Below are positions 8,165-18,100 of a stretch of 20,345 bases of DNA, in pieces (positions within the stretch are counted from its first letter, which is position 1; each line of letters opens with the position of its first letter). The position numbers and the translations under genes are program-made. Source of the DNA: Mnemiopsis leidyi. Its lineage: Eukaryota; Ctenophora; Tentaculata; Lobata; Bolinopsidae. Location: contig JH153596.1 in the NCBI GenBank assembly GCA_000226015.1, forward strand, positions 72,282-92,626. Direction: 5' to 3'. Below the pieces are notes generated by a model. It had not been told where the DNA came from, did no database searches, and was given only the letters and a program-made list of their open reading frames with translations.

Positions 8165-8890
8165 TGACAAAATGCTTTCCGTAGGCTAAAATTTCGGTTT
8201 AAACTTTCTAGGCCAAATGTTTCGGTTTGAAATATATTTTTCGGTTACTGAATATTTTCTTCGGTTAAAAACGTCCTCAACATTTAACTATTTCTCTCGT
8301 TATTTCTTTTTGCTAAGGGCCCATATTTTGCGAGTGTGGCTTGCCGCAAATCTTATCGTGTTTTGGTGTCCTGTCATATTTTACAGTGGGAAGCATTTTG
8401 ATTCGAAAAAGTTTGTACGTTACATTGCTGTTCTGTAAAATTTGAAAAGTTTTCGATTCATTATTTTTAACTGATTAACTACTTTCTACGAGCAAAAATT
8501 TCGGTTGCAAACTAAGATTAAAAAGTTTCAAATGCTATTCTAGGCCAAATGTTTCGGTTAGAAACATATTTTTTCGGTGACTTAATGTTTTTTTCGGTTA
8601 CAAACGTCCACAACATCATTTTCAACTGATATCCTGCTGTCTACGAGCGATTATTTCGGTTGCAAGCTTGAATCAATAAGTTTTAAATGCTATTCTAAGC
8701 CACATGTTCGGTTTGGAACATGTTTTTCGGTTACTGAATATATTTTTAGGTTAAAAACGGCCACAACGTTTTATTGAAGTTAAAACTGTCGGCAAAAAAT
8801 GTTTCTTTTGTTTCTTTTTCGTGATAAATTAAAAATTTTTCAATAAATTTTCTGCCAAAAAATTTCGGTTAGAACGATTTTCAATTAAAG
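8165..8890. repeat. Subterminal repeats of the hAT right arm (TTTCGGTT motifs, ~155-bp units)
   Basis: Three related units occur at about 8165-8284 (partial), 8465-8620 and 8621-8774. Each contains CTAxGCCAxATGTTTCGGTT, then TTTTTCGGTTACTGAATAT-like and GGTTAAAAACGxCCxCAAC-like segments. Around eleven TCGGTT cores lie in 720 bp. The same units recur inverted at 19190-19400. Subterminal hexamer repeats bound by the transposase are known for Ac (AAACGG), and the AACCGAA motif here is a plausible equivalent. Confidence 0.85.
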
Positions 8891-8928
8891 TAGGAATCCT
8901 ACCGCCATACAACTTTTTTGCAGTGGTG
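8870..8928 (-). repeat. Right terminal inverted repeat of the hAT element
   Basis: Read inward it starts CACCACTGCAAAAAAGTTGT and contains the 13-base palindrome GTAGGATTCCTAC, then TCGTTCTAACCGAAA. It is nearly identical to 1424 onward and 18741 onward. Confidence 0.95.
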
Positions 8929-8936
8929 GATCTGGC
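8929..8936. repeat. Right 8-bp target-site duplication of the hAT element (GATCTGGC)
   Basis: Identical to 3775-3782 and immediately outside the right terminal repeat. Confidence 0.95.
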
Positions 8937-9059
8937 GTTATTCATGGCAAGGTGAAAGACTGTGTGACTTTACATTGGTAAAGAAAAAGTTGGGAAAAGC
9001 TTTGTCTGGGTTTTTGTAACAAGGTCACTAAATAATTAGAATCTGTCTCTTGCCGTCAA

Positions 9060-9240
9060 ATATGGGTCTCTTGCTGGCCTATAAACGGCCGATAGCCAGC
9101 TGACATTAGGCCTGTAGCTGGCCTATATCAGGCTGGCCTATATGAGGCTGGCTATAGGCCGTCTACAGGCCTGATATAGGCCAGCTATTGGCCATTAAAA
9201 GGCCTGTTATTGGCCTGATATCGGCCATTCGACCGACTAA
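9060..9240. repeat. GGCC-rich degenerate tandem/inverted repeat
   Basis: The unit is roughly GGCCTATA or GGCCTGTA and recurs over about 180 bp, with ATAGGCC and TGGCC variants. AGCTGGCCTATATCAGGC at 9116-9133 is the exact reverse complement of 9169-9186, so the patch can form a hairpin with a 35-base loop. No coding sense. It resembles a minisatellite, more GC-rich than its surroundings. Confidence 0.8.
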
Positions 9241-10838
9241 AGGCCAATCTCCCAATCTGCCATTTCGCCAACCTGCAGAAATGCCTTGACATTAAAGATT
9301 CCAGCTAACGAGCTTCCAGAACTGGGGATGCAAAACAAGTTTACACCGTGTTAAATGTGCATCAATAGTCCTGAATAGTTTTTGGCAAATCAAGCCTTCT
9401 TTTAGTCTCCTGGTAATCCCCAAAGCGAGTTTGATATATAACCGTATTTTAGTATCATGTCCACAGAAACCTCCCATCCATGACAGCAAATGCCGAATTA
9501 TGTGATGTTAAATCCTTTCAAGTTTCTTCTGAGGATGTGAAAAGCATAAGGAAGCCTCGCATCAAGAGCAATCGCTATTTGTCAAATTGGAATAAAAATT
9601 ATCAAGATACAGTTGTAAGAAAGTGAGAATAGCAGGACAGAGCAGTTAAAGAGCTATCACGTTGACTTCTTAGTCCAATAAGAAGTTAATTTAATTTATT
9701 TCACAGGAAAATTGGCTGATATGACCAACTTTGTTATTCCACCTAGTGAAACTCCCAAGGTCGATAAATTGACCTTCTCAGTATAACTGACCTCCTCTGT
9801 ATAACTGAGGCACTAAAAACTAGAATTATTCTCCTTAATTGTAATAAGATGTAAGGCTGTGTCCTATGGGGCTTAAAAACTTTCATGAAAAAGCAATTTT
9901 CCAAATTTTGAAAATAGATAAATGGTCCTGTTGAATCCCCGAGGTCAATATATCGACCTCACGATATCTCGAAAACCAAAAGCATTGAGACAAAAAACCT
10001 TTCAGACTTTTCTTATTTGGACCAATACAAGTTGATTTAGGGGGTTAATTTGAAAATTCATTCTCAGGGGTGTAGGGGTTAAATCTCTTACCAAAAGGTG
10101 CTAGTATAGCAAAGAATATTGATGTATAAACAAATTTGACCAATCCCAGTAAATTCCTGGTCACGTGACATTAAACACGGTTTAAAGCGATGCAAATTGG
10201 TACATGAAACTCCTGGGTTCATGAGGTTGTCCTGTATCACTAGTTGTAGGAGAGGGCTTATTTTATATATCCCTCTGTAAAGGCCATGATTTCTTCGGAT
10301 CCTGGATTGCATGCTTAGTAACTTCAATGCCGAAAAACTGCAGCCTCTAGAAAAGGCACAGATCACTTAACTCCACGACAGCGTCTACAGGAGTTGGAGT
10401 CACAATTTTGATACTTCAATGGCAGAAGAAGTTAACAAATGAAACCAGGTTTGAGTCAATACGACCTTTCTGTAGAGAACCCTCATAAGTCCTCAAGTAA
10501 ATGAAAGAGGAATTTCCAATGTTGTTCACAAACTTTGTGGTACTTTTGAGGTCAAGAATTACTAGTTTCAAAATCAAGGTAACCCTCTTACTCCAGGCCA
10601 ATGTTTTGTCTTGTAACAGAACACAGCGATGGTCGCCTAGAAAAAAGTTTGACGGTAACTGGAAAATTTGTTGATGTCTATGTCTCATGTCTGTGTAATT
10701 GTCATTTTGGACATAACAAAATTTGGCCATTATAAGAATAATTGTGATGTTTTGAACCATTTGCTGTTTATGATGACGAAGTGGAACTTCTGTCACTGAT
10801 ATCCCTGGGATTAAATTCCAGGATAAATCCTGTACCAA
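9241..10838. other. No recognised gene (about 1.6 kb)
   Basis: Minus-strand open frames of 65-140 codons (for example 10416-10838) have no recognisable domain or splice logic and I treat them as chance. Two similar 20-base palindromic sites occur, AAGGTCGATAAATTGACCTT at 9757-9776 and GAGGTCAATATATCGACCTC at 9941-9960. The former is followed by a duplicated TCAGTATAACTGA-like stretch. The region may be old repeat DNA and the distal promoter area of SF1. Confidence 0.5.
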
Positions 10839-10869
10839 TCACAGCTTGGTGGCCTGGACTGCCTGCTTC

Positions 10870-10936
10870 AGACGGAATTCGAACACCAGGTCTTCGGGCT
10901 TGGAAGTGAAGGCTAGTTCCACTACACCACCCGGCA
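10870..10936 (-). mobile_element. tRNA-like SINE head (pol III A and B boxes), minus strand
   Basis: On the minus strand an A box TGGTGTAGTGG (10929-10919) is preceded by GCCGGG, and a near-consensus B box GTGTTCGAATTCC lies at 10887-10874. The A box and its leading CCGGG resemble the head of the SINE at 2676-2931, but the downstream body differs. Pairing of an acceptor stem is poor, so a functional tRNA gene is unlikely. It ends about 100 bp before the SF1 start codon. Confidence 0.6.
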
Positions 10937-11039
10937 GGAGTGTTAAAATTGACAAAGTTTTAATGCAGGTGTAATATAGAAACAACAGAGCCCCCTAAAA
11001 CAAGTAAATTAATCCTAACGCAAACTTTTAGAGTAGTGC

Positions 11040-11139
11040 ATGATCATGCCGACTGGCAGGCAAGCAACAGGAGCCAACACCACCCCTCTCGGGGCTCTGA
11101 ACCCAGCATTTATGGGACAAGGACCGAGACCATCTGGAG
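11040..11139 (+). CDS. SF1: SF1 exon 1
   Basis: Encodes the start and a T-G-A-N-T-T-P-L motif matching the vertebrate SF1 N terminus. Donor GGAG|GTATGT, ends in phase 1. CTTTTAG ending at 11031 just upstream could be an acceptor, so an earlier 5' UTR exon is possible. Confidence 0.85.
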
Positions 11140-14100
11140 GTATGTAATATATTGTTTTTTCAAAGCTTGTTTAAATAATTAGTGTAGTGCTTTGAAATTT
11201 TAAGGCTGTTTGATTTATAAAAACTAAGCAGTTTATTTTTGTTATGTGTGCTTAGTCAATAAAGACACAATTTGTTGAGTTATCAGCATTGATTTTTCAA
11301 ACTTCTGTATAGGGATTTTCCTCAAATTCAGGGTCGATGCTGCTCCCCCATCTTGCCAACATGGCCCCACAGCAACAGCAACAGCAGCAGCCGCCTGCTC
11401 AGTGGCCGCCTCAAGGGGGACAGAAACAGAACTCTCCCCCAAAAGACCCAGGTTGATATTAATTAAATGACTTAATGACAGAATGGACAATTGCACTTAC
11501 AATAACTTTTATGTTTCTTTTATCATTGCTTTGGGAACAACAAGTTCAGGCTTTAGCTTTGTATCTTTTCCTTGCTTATTGAACTTTAACTGAATTTAAA
11601 TTAGTTAAATGTTACTTCATTGTGTTAGAATCCATATCACATATGTTATAATCATTCAGGTTCTTGGGAACCGTCTAGAATGCGCAACAAAAGCAGATCC
11701 AGATCGAGAGGACGCCGAGACAAGAGCAGAGAACGTAGCAGCAGGAGAAGTAGAAGCAGGGATAGAAGTAGAAGAAGTCGACGGAGCAGGTACTGGGTGG
11801 CCGCATTTACAGTCTGTGCTTCATTGCGTGTATTTCAGGAGTACTTTAAATTGTTTAATCTGAAATCAATTTAAAGAACCTAACTGAAAATTGAATCTGC
11901 GAATATGATGCACGGGGACAAATATCTCAATCATACTATCTTCTAACACTTGCACTTCCTCCGTCCACTAAACTCTCCTCTCTCCAGATCAAGGTCAAGA
12001 TCTCGCCGGTCACGTGACCGCAAGAAGAGCAGGAGAAGTCGAGACAAGAGCAAGGAGCGGGACAGGAGCAGGGACCCTAACAGAAGCAAGTCCCGGGAAA
12101 ACGATGGCGAACAAAAGGGAGGCGAAGAAACCAAGACTAAGCGAAAGAGACGTTCGAGATGGGGTGCCCAAGATGATCTGGAGTTTATCCCCGGGATGCC
12201 CGTTACTCTACCTCCAAACCTGACTGACGAACAGCAGCGCCTCTACCTCAGTGAGTACTTTAGTGTTGTTCTTACGTTAACTTTTTCGGGTTAGGCACAT
12301 TTCGATATTTGTTCACTAACTCCTAACACCTAACCAATAACCCATATTTAACCTCATATTTAACCAATTACTTTTTTAAAAATTTATTTGTAGCTATATT
12401 TATCTGCTACTCAATGTAGCTGACCCCAGTAACAAACGTTTTTGCAACCCTTAGTTCACGTTAAGATTGAAGAAATTAACAAGAAGCTGAAGAGCGGAGA
12501 TTTTTCTAGCGAGATCACAAGGTGAGATAACGCGGCCTGGAGACGACAGCACCGCAAATCGGAGCTGAGACGACACGTGCGAGACTTTCTGATTGATCAT
12601 ATATCAGTGAGCCTCTCTCTTCGTCCCCAGGTCGTGCTTTGATAGATCACTCTCTCGAAGCACCCAACCCCCTCCCTGACTTCTTAAAGTGGTAACACCA
12701 GTACATTTAACCAATTCACGCTTACCTCACCACAATTTTATCGTTACATTTCTACTAAAGATCGCTGAACGATCGTTAGAGCTTAAATAATCCAGGTCTT
12801 TACCGGACATTTCATAAACATGCACACCAGATCAGTAGTCACTTTCTCAGAACAACAACACATGTTCGATAGTCGGCTCACTGAATTCAATGTTGCACGA
12901 CTGAGGTATAGGTACTAACATAGAACGTAATTGTTTGATAATTGATGTTCAATGTGGTCACCTGGTTTTTACCTTAACCTAATAGCTAAAATAACACAGC
13001 TTGACCTCACCAGAATATCGTTACGATTGACCTGCTAAATTTCGCAGTGCTCCAGCCCTGCTTACAAATCTGTGCAATTCTATACTTGATAAGCTTATGA
13101 CCGTCGTTGGAGTCGAGAATGATTTAGTCAACGTTTTCAACATTTTCATTTTCATCATTGTTAAAATTAAAATAAAATCTTAAAACCATATTGTTGACTT
13201 TTATCAATTTAAAGATCCTGTGGATCACTTCAGCTGTCATTGCTAACCAACCTTATTTTGCCCCGGACAATCCTAGACCCTGGTTTCTAACATTTGCTTA
13301 TTTGCATACAAAGGAATTTCTGAAACCGGTCCAAAAGGTTATTCCGGATAAACTTTAACGAAGGCTCGATAAATGTCAAAGATTGATAATTCTCTTCATT
13401 TCCTAATGCTAACTACTCCTAGCCTAACTCTCCGAACAGCCCCTAAATTTTAGGAAGAATCCAGTTTGATAACGTTTGAAGATTACATTCCGGTGGTTTA
13501 ACCCTTAGCAATGTCGACTGTGAACAGATGAATCGTCCATCTCTGTACAGTATAACACGTCATTCCCCCGAAATAGATTTTCCCATCTTCCAACACGGAG
13601 TTTTATAACGGTTGGCTGATTTTCAGGTCGCCCTCTCCGGAACCTATATACAACAGTGAGGGTAAGCGGTTGAACACGCGCGAGTTCCGTATTCGCAAGA
13701 AGCTGGAAGACGAACGTCAAGCCCTGATCCAAGAAGCAATGAGACTGAACCCTAATTTTAAACCAGCTGGTGGAGAGTAAGTTCGGGGAATTTTATTCTT
13801 GAATAAATAGTCTTTACATGTGCAGCTCCTTGAACTGAAGTATATGCTGGGGGCCCCATATGCTCGAAATTTAAGCCTACTTGGCATCATAGCTTCATTC
13901 ATTTAAAATGATAAATACTATTTAATCTCTCTATACTATTTATAGTAAAATATAGAAACATAACCTTCGGAAAGTAATCATAATCATATTTGCATTGACT
14001 GTAAGGACTTTTAAAACATTTCCCTGTCATGATAATTCCGATTGACCTATTATTTATTCTACTAAAGTCTATAATGCCTTATCGATTATGACATCTACAC

Positions 14101-14284
14101 CTTACAAGATCAAACATGTAACACGGTCACATATTCAGTGTTCCACAAGTCAGACATCAAGAAAAAGTGATGATTCCCGTCATGGCAAACCCTAACGTAA
14201 ACTTCATGGGTCTCCTCATCGGGCCTAGAGGAAACTCACTAAAGAAATTGGAGGAGGAGACTGGAACTAAGATAATGATACGAG
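11040..14284 (+). CDS. SF1: Splicing factor 1 / branch-point binding protein (SF1), N-terminal seven coding exons
   Basis: SF1 recognises the intron branch-point sequence and recruits U2AF2 during early spliceosome assembly. Exons are 11040-11139, 11332-11451, 11660-11789, 11988-12250, 12455-12521, 13627-13776 and 14139-14284. All have GT donors and AG acceptors and phases agree at every junction, giving about 325 residues. Order: ATGAN-type start, poly-Gln/Pro segment, RS-rich segment, the U2AF-ligand motif KRKRRSRW (Trp at about 175), a helix-hairpin with [20 protein letters not shown] (the conserved SPSP phosphosite), and the KH domain start with [13 protein letters not shown]. The second ATG (11046) has a better Kozak context (A at -3). 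The rest of KH, QUA2 and the zinc knuckle are not found before 20345. Compared with vertebrate SF1, about 150 extra residues separate the start from the ligand motif. Confidence 0.93.
11332..11451 (+). CDS. SF1: SF1 exon 2 (poly-Gln/Pro)
   Basis: Acceptor AAATTCAG, donor CCCAG|GTTGAT, symmetric phase 1-1. Codes for seven consecutive Gln from mixed CAG/CAA codons, then [10 protein letters not shown]. As a symmetric exon it could be skipped without a frameshift. Confidence 0.85.
11660..11789 (+). CDS. SF1: SF1 exon 3 (RS-rich)
   Basis: Acceptor ATCATTCAG, donor GAGCAG|GTACTG, phase 1 to 2. Encodes alternating Arg-Ser from AGA/AGC/AGG codons. The purine-rich DNA itself looks like exonic splicing enhancer sequence. 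Confidence 0.88.
11988..12250 (+). CDS. SF1: SF1 exon 4 (end of RS region and U2AF-ligand motif)
   Basis: Acceptor CTCTCTCCAG, donor CTCA|GTGAGT. Completes the Arg-Ser stretch, then encodes [13 protein letters not shown] and [17 protein letters not shown], corresponding to the vertebrate U2AF65-binding motif and the segment after it. Confidence 0.93.
12455..12521 (+). CDS. SF1: SF1 exon 5
   Basis: Acceptor CAACCCTTAG, donor ACAAG|GTGAGA. Encodes [17 protein letters not shown], homologous to the first helix of the SF1 helix-hairpin. Confidence 0.88.
12522..13626 (+). other. SF1 intron 5 (1105 bp), no feature recognised
   Basis: Bounded by the GTGAGA donor and TTTTCAG acceptor. It contains no recognisable ORF, RNA or repeat. 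Confidence 0.7.
13627..13776 (+). CDS. SF1: SF1 exon 6 (SPSP helix-hairpin)
   Basis: Acceptor GATTTTCAG, donor GGAGA|GTAAGT. Encodes the highly conserved [20 protein letters not shown], whose two serines are phosphorylated by UHMK1/KIS in mammals, and a [14 protein letters not shown] helix. Confidence 0.95.
13777..14138 (+). other. SF1 intron 6 (362 bp), no feature recognised
   Basis: Strong GTAAGT donor and TATTCAG acceptor. AT-rich, nothing else seen. Confidence 0.7.
14139..14284 (+). CDS. SF1: SF1 exon 7 (KH domain start)
   Basis: Acceptor CATATTCAG, donor CGAG|GTTGGT (weaker than the others). Encodes EKVMIP, then [20 protein letters not shown] and KIMIRG. The GPRG loop is the KH RNA-binding GxxG. 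The next expected exon would continue the KH variable loop. Confidence 0.93.
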
Positions 14285-14287
14285 GTT

Positions 14288-14633
14288 GGTTCCCTTTCTG
14301 TACTACACCAAATTTTTATAGTGCTAAAAAATTGTATATTGCAATAAGAATTAGGGGATAGGGTAACACTCTGAACATGACCAGACAACCTGAATTGAAG
14401 TTATGGTCACTGGTCAAAAATTTGTGACTCTGACCCAATCTGGTTCACCTAAAAATTTGGTTACCTTTCTGTACTACACCAAATTTTTATAGTGCTAAAA
14501 ATTGTATATTGCAATAAGAATTAGGAGATAGGGTAACACTCTGAACATGACCAGACCACCTGAATTGAAGTTATGGTCACTGGTCAAGTTATGGTTATGG
14601 TCACTTTGTGACTCTGACCCAATCTGGTTTACC
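14288..14633. repeat. Tandem duplication (~171-bp period) beginning at the SF1 exon 7 donor
   Basis: The sequence from 14288 (GGTTCCCTTTCTGTACTAC) repeats from 14459 (GGTTACCTTTCTGTACTAC) with only scattered differences, plus a short internal repeat AAGTTATGGTTATGGTCAC in copy two. High identity suggests a recent event. The unit starts three bases into the intron. Confidence 0.9.
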
Positions 14634-14888
14634 TATTTTGGCTCAGGCCTGACTTAGATTAGGCCAAAGTCTGATTAACCGAAAACGCTCTGTGGATTCG
14701 GTAGCAACAGAAAAGTATTATGCTACACTTCCTTTTGATATTTATTATTTATCCGTTTAACATATTTTCTGTAAACGTGGCCCCTGAAAATGTTTTCCTT
14801 TTTAATATTGCCTTAGCATATGTAGATAAATAGAAAACAAAACTTGATGTAAAAGACAAGACCAAGAAAGAATTAAAAGTTAGCTAGA
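14634..14888. other. Intergenic or intronic, no gene
   Basis: AT-rich. On the minus strand AATAAA at 14746-14741 and ATTAAA at 14806-14801 could serve as poly(A) signals for the receptor gene upstream, but both are more than 290 bases past its stop codon. Confidence 0.35.
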
Positions 14889-15076
14889 AATAATAAATAA
14901 ATGAATAATAAATTCTAGTTTTTATAACACGCTACAGTCGCACATATTATTTAAGAAAATAATAGGAAACTATTTAAGCGTGACCTATGCAAAAAGCTTA
15001 ATTGTTAGCTAAGACTATTCACTCAACATCTTCAAAAGCAAGGTTAAAAAAGTGGGTCTTCAGTCTAGATTTAAGA
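14889..15076 (-). mobile_element. LINE 3' end (C-terminal codons, 3' UTR and ATTT-type tail), copy a
   Basis: The minus strand reads LKSRLKTHFFNLAFEDVE then stop at 15020, a common C terminus of animal non-LTR retrotransposon ORF2 proteins. The following 3' UTR contains GCGTGTTATAAA and ends in TTATTCATTTATTTATTATT. A homologous end lies at 20115-20345. It is 5'-truncated and starts about 30 bases past the GPCR stop codon, so it may form part of that gene's 3' UTR. Confidence 0.75.
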
Positions 15077-15104
15077 AAACTAAAAACAATTCTCAGCTCC
15101 TAGG

Positions 15105-18100
15105 TCATGATGTAGATATTTGCACAACGTTTCCTGTTGTAAAGTTACTTAATTCAATCGCCTCTTGATTTCTATTATGAGTTTTATTAACAGCCTGATT
15201 CTTAGGATCACTAACTTTTGAAAGAGAGTTAAAAAACCTAACTTTTACTCTCGCAAACACAGCCAAAACTTTTGTAGCTAAATTCCACATGATCTCGCTG
15301 TACAAAAAAGGGTTAATAACCGAATTGATAGGTAATATGATAATTGAAAAGAACCCATAGTAAGAAGAAGCATCCATTACCTCAAAGGAGTGCAACATGC
15401 AGATGAGAACAAAGGGAATCCAACAGCAAAAGTCGGTCAATATTATGGTCGCTACCTTTCGCTGTAACTTCCTATTCCGTTTGTTGACAGTGTCTGCAGT
15501 TGGTCCGGCCTCCTTAGTCAGAGACTTAGAGGATCTATAGGTGGAGATATTAATGTAGATGTAGGCCACCGCCACAATGATGAAACAAACAATGCTGATT
15601 GCAAGGGTTATCATTGTTAAGAGCCACTGCGGGTCATCACGTGTCACAAAAAACTTGAAGAGGCAAACCCCATCGTTGCCATAGAAATCAACTCGAGCTA
15701 TCTTTCCGTCAAGGTTCCCATAGTCATTTGAAAACATCGATCTGACCAAACTCTCTATCAGTCTCCAACGAAGAAAACTATCTTTTGATCTGCCGTAGTA
15801 GCTTTGGATTATTTTTAAATGCTTCTGTTTTCCAATCATGTGCCCTGGAAATATTTTGATGGAAGTGTCGTAAACAAGCCCGTTTACGAAATAGTCCTCC
15901 AACATAGAAAACAAAGTGATGGAGGCTATAGTTGCAGCAATAGCTACTATCAGAAAGACCAAGCTTACGATGGACAATGTTCGTTTTGGGCTTAAATCTT
16001 CATCTTGTGGAAGAGCACCTTTGTAAATTTTCAAAACTCTAATAAAGCTAAGAGTTGTCAAGGAAAACAGAGAAACAAGCGACCCAAAAGTACTGATTAC
16101 CCCCAAACAAGAGCAATACCAACTAGTTAGCCATTGGAACTGCTCCGTGCAATAGTCCTCGGCGAAAACGGCAGAATCAACTGCTGCAATCACAAAAAGA
16201 TATGCTCCCAACAAAAAGTCTCCAAGAGCAATCAGATTAACCAGCAGTTTGTTTGTCAGAATGTCTGCCGATCTACATCGTGGTATAGCTCTCAAATTTT
16301 CAAAGAGAACGACAGCATTCGACACCATGGCCATGAATCCTATGAACCATGCAGCCCCTTTAAGGAATGGTGGGTTAATGATTTCTTTGCTGCAATCCGA
16401 GTTACACTCATCAGAAATATCGCCACAGTCAGGGTTGCCATCGCATATCTTGCTGAGAGGAAGGTAGCCCTGTTTGTCTTTGCAATGAAAACTGTTTGTA
16501 CAGTTAACCTCATCTGAACCATCTCCACAGTCATCCCAGGCGTTACAAACCTTATTGTAGTCTGTGCACATCCCATTGTTGCACACAAAGTAATTGTTAT
16601 GGTAGTCATTTGCTTTTCTAGTCACAAATGTCAGGCGATGTTTGTCAACCACTGTGTAAACTCGCCCACTATATTGAGCTGGACAATCGTTGAACAAAAT
16701 AGGTTTTTTAAGAGGACATACCGATTTTTTACACCTCCCCATGCAGCTCAAAAGTACGTAAGCTTCACCAAACACAAATCGACAGTCTATTTTTTCTATC
16801 GGATATGTCACACTGATTCTACTTTGAACTCCATAAACACTTTCTTTGAAGGGGTTGAATTCTTGTTTGACGCATAAGCTTTGTTGTTTAATGACTATGT
16901 CCTCTAACCCTCTGTGACAGAATAAGAGAGTTTTGGCCTTGCCCCTCGTACTTACAGCAGACGAAATACTGGACACACTTCGTCCAACTTGACAAATTAA
17001 GTTTTCGTTGTCACATTTTTCTATGCCATTGCACAGTTCGCTTAAACGAATAAACGTCTTTGATCCATATCTGCAGATGAAAACATCGAGACAGTCTTTG
17101 CGTACCTCAAACCTTCTGGTCAATTTGCTGCGTCCACAGACATAGTTCCAGTTTTCATCCATTCCATTTATGCAGTCTTTCTGTCCGTCCCCCAGCCATG
17201 AAGCAGGAATCCTAAGTTTTTTGCCTGTTCGAAAGTTCCTCAAACACCTTTGCTCAGTTAAATCCGTACATGCTGGATGCTTTTCATCTGTTCCATAAGT
17301 ACAATCCTTCACATTGTCACAGAGCTGGTGTTTATGTACAGTGCAGTTCCGGTCAACATTAACACAAGCTACATCCATACCATCCTCACAGAAACTTCTT
17401 CTTAATAGTCCACACACCATGAATTTGGAAATGGTGCTGACGCCGTACCCCTTGATGTAGCAACTCACTCCAATTTTATTTGAATCAGAGCAGTTCGTCT
17501 GATCCATGTAATCTAGGCAATATGGTATGCCAAATTCACGGGCTAATTCTTTACCTTTTATATAGCCATGGCGTACACCAATATTTGCAAAGGGAGAAAC
17601 TATTATAGAAGAACATCGAGTAAAATTAAAAAGTGGTACAGCTACTTTAGTACCGTCCATTCTGAAACGCTCTCCACTCATGCAGCTTGGCAATCCCAAA
17701 CGATGTGCTTGATCACATCCTTTTTCATCGGACCCGTCAAAACGTGGGTCCAAGGATGTACAATCAATTATACCATTGCAAACCTCATATGGTGGTCGGT
17801 ATACGTATCCCTCATTTGGTGGTTGGTATACGGATAATCGGATTCTCGGACAGATGAAACCATAAAAATAGCCATTGCAATCACTTTCGTCAGCGCAGTT
17901 CCAGTCATCACATTTGTCATCACACTTTTTACCCTCAGCTGTTAGATCAACGTTTTCCTCACTGTTGTCACAGATTTCGCCATCCATATCCTCGCCAACT
18001 CCATCACAACACTTCAATCTTTTGATTTGTTCGGTGTCCAGATTGCTACAAGTCAAATCGGGTTTGCACAGGTTCTCCCGATCGTAGAGCAAACGAGAAG

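Larger units (their letters stand above)
3783..8928 (-). mobile_element. Complete hAT-superfamily DNA transposon (5146 bp), apparently autonomous
   Basis: The left end begins CATAGGTGCAAATAAGTT. The right end, read inward, begins CACCACTGCAAAAAAGTT. The two are imperfect inverted repeats sharing TGCAAAWAAGTT and then GGTAGGA. A perfect 8-bp duplication flanks the element. The only large ORF is the minus-strand transposase at 4799-7741. Subterminal DNA on the right (8165-8890) is full of TTTCGGTT motifs in tandem units of about 155 bp. The perfect duplication and undamaged ORF indicate recent insertion. Two derivatives (1424-1644 and 18741-19611) independently confirm both termini. The duplication GATCTGGC does not fit the published Ac-type (nTnnnnAn) or Buster-type (nnnTAnnn) consensus, so subgroup is open. 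Confidence 0.95.

Noticed and set aside
1424..8928. A single 7.5-kb transposon bounded by the near-identical ends at 1424 and 8928
   Set aside because: The octamers outside those two ends do not match (GTCTCTAT versus GATCTGGC), whereas 3783-8928 has a perfect TSD and 1424-1644 has its own opposite terminus.
10088..10366. 92-codon minus-strand ORF
   Set aside because: No similarity recognised and composition typical of random AT-rich DNA.
10416..10838. 140-codon minus-strand ORF
   Set aside because: No recognisable domain, no clear splice signals, and it starts at the edge of a SINE-like head. Treated as chance.
16134..16517. Plus-strand ORFs across the receptor (e.g. 127 codons)
   Set aside because: Antisense shadows of the 3-kb receptor exon.
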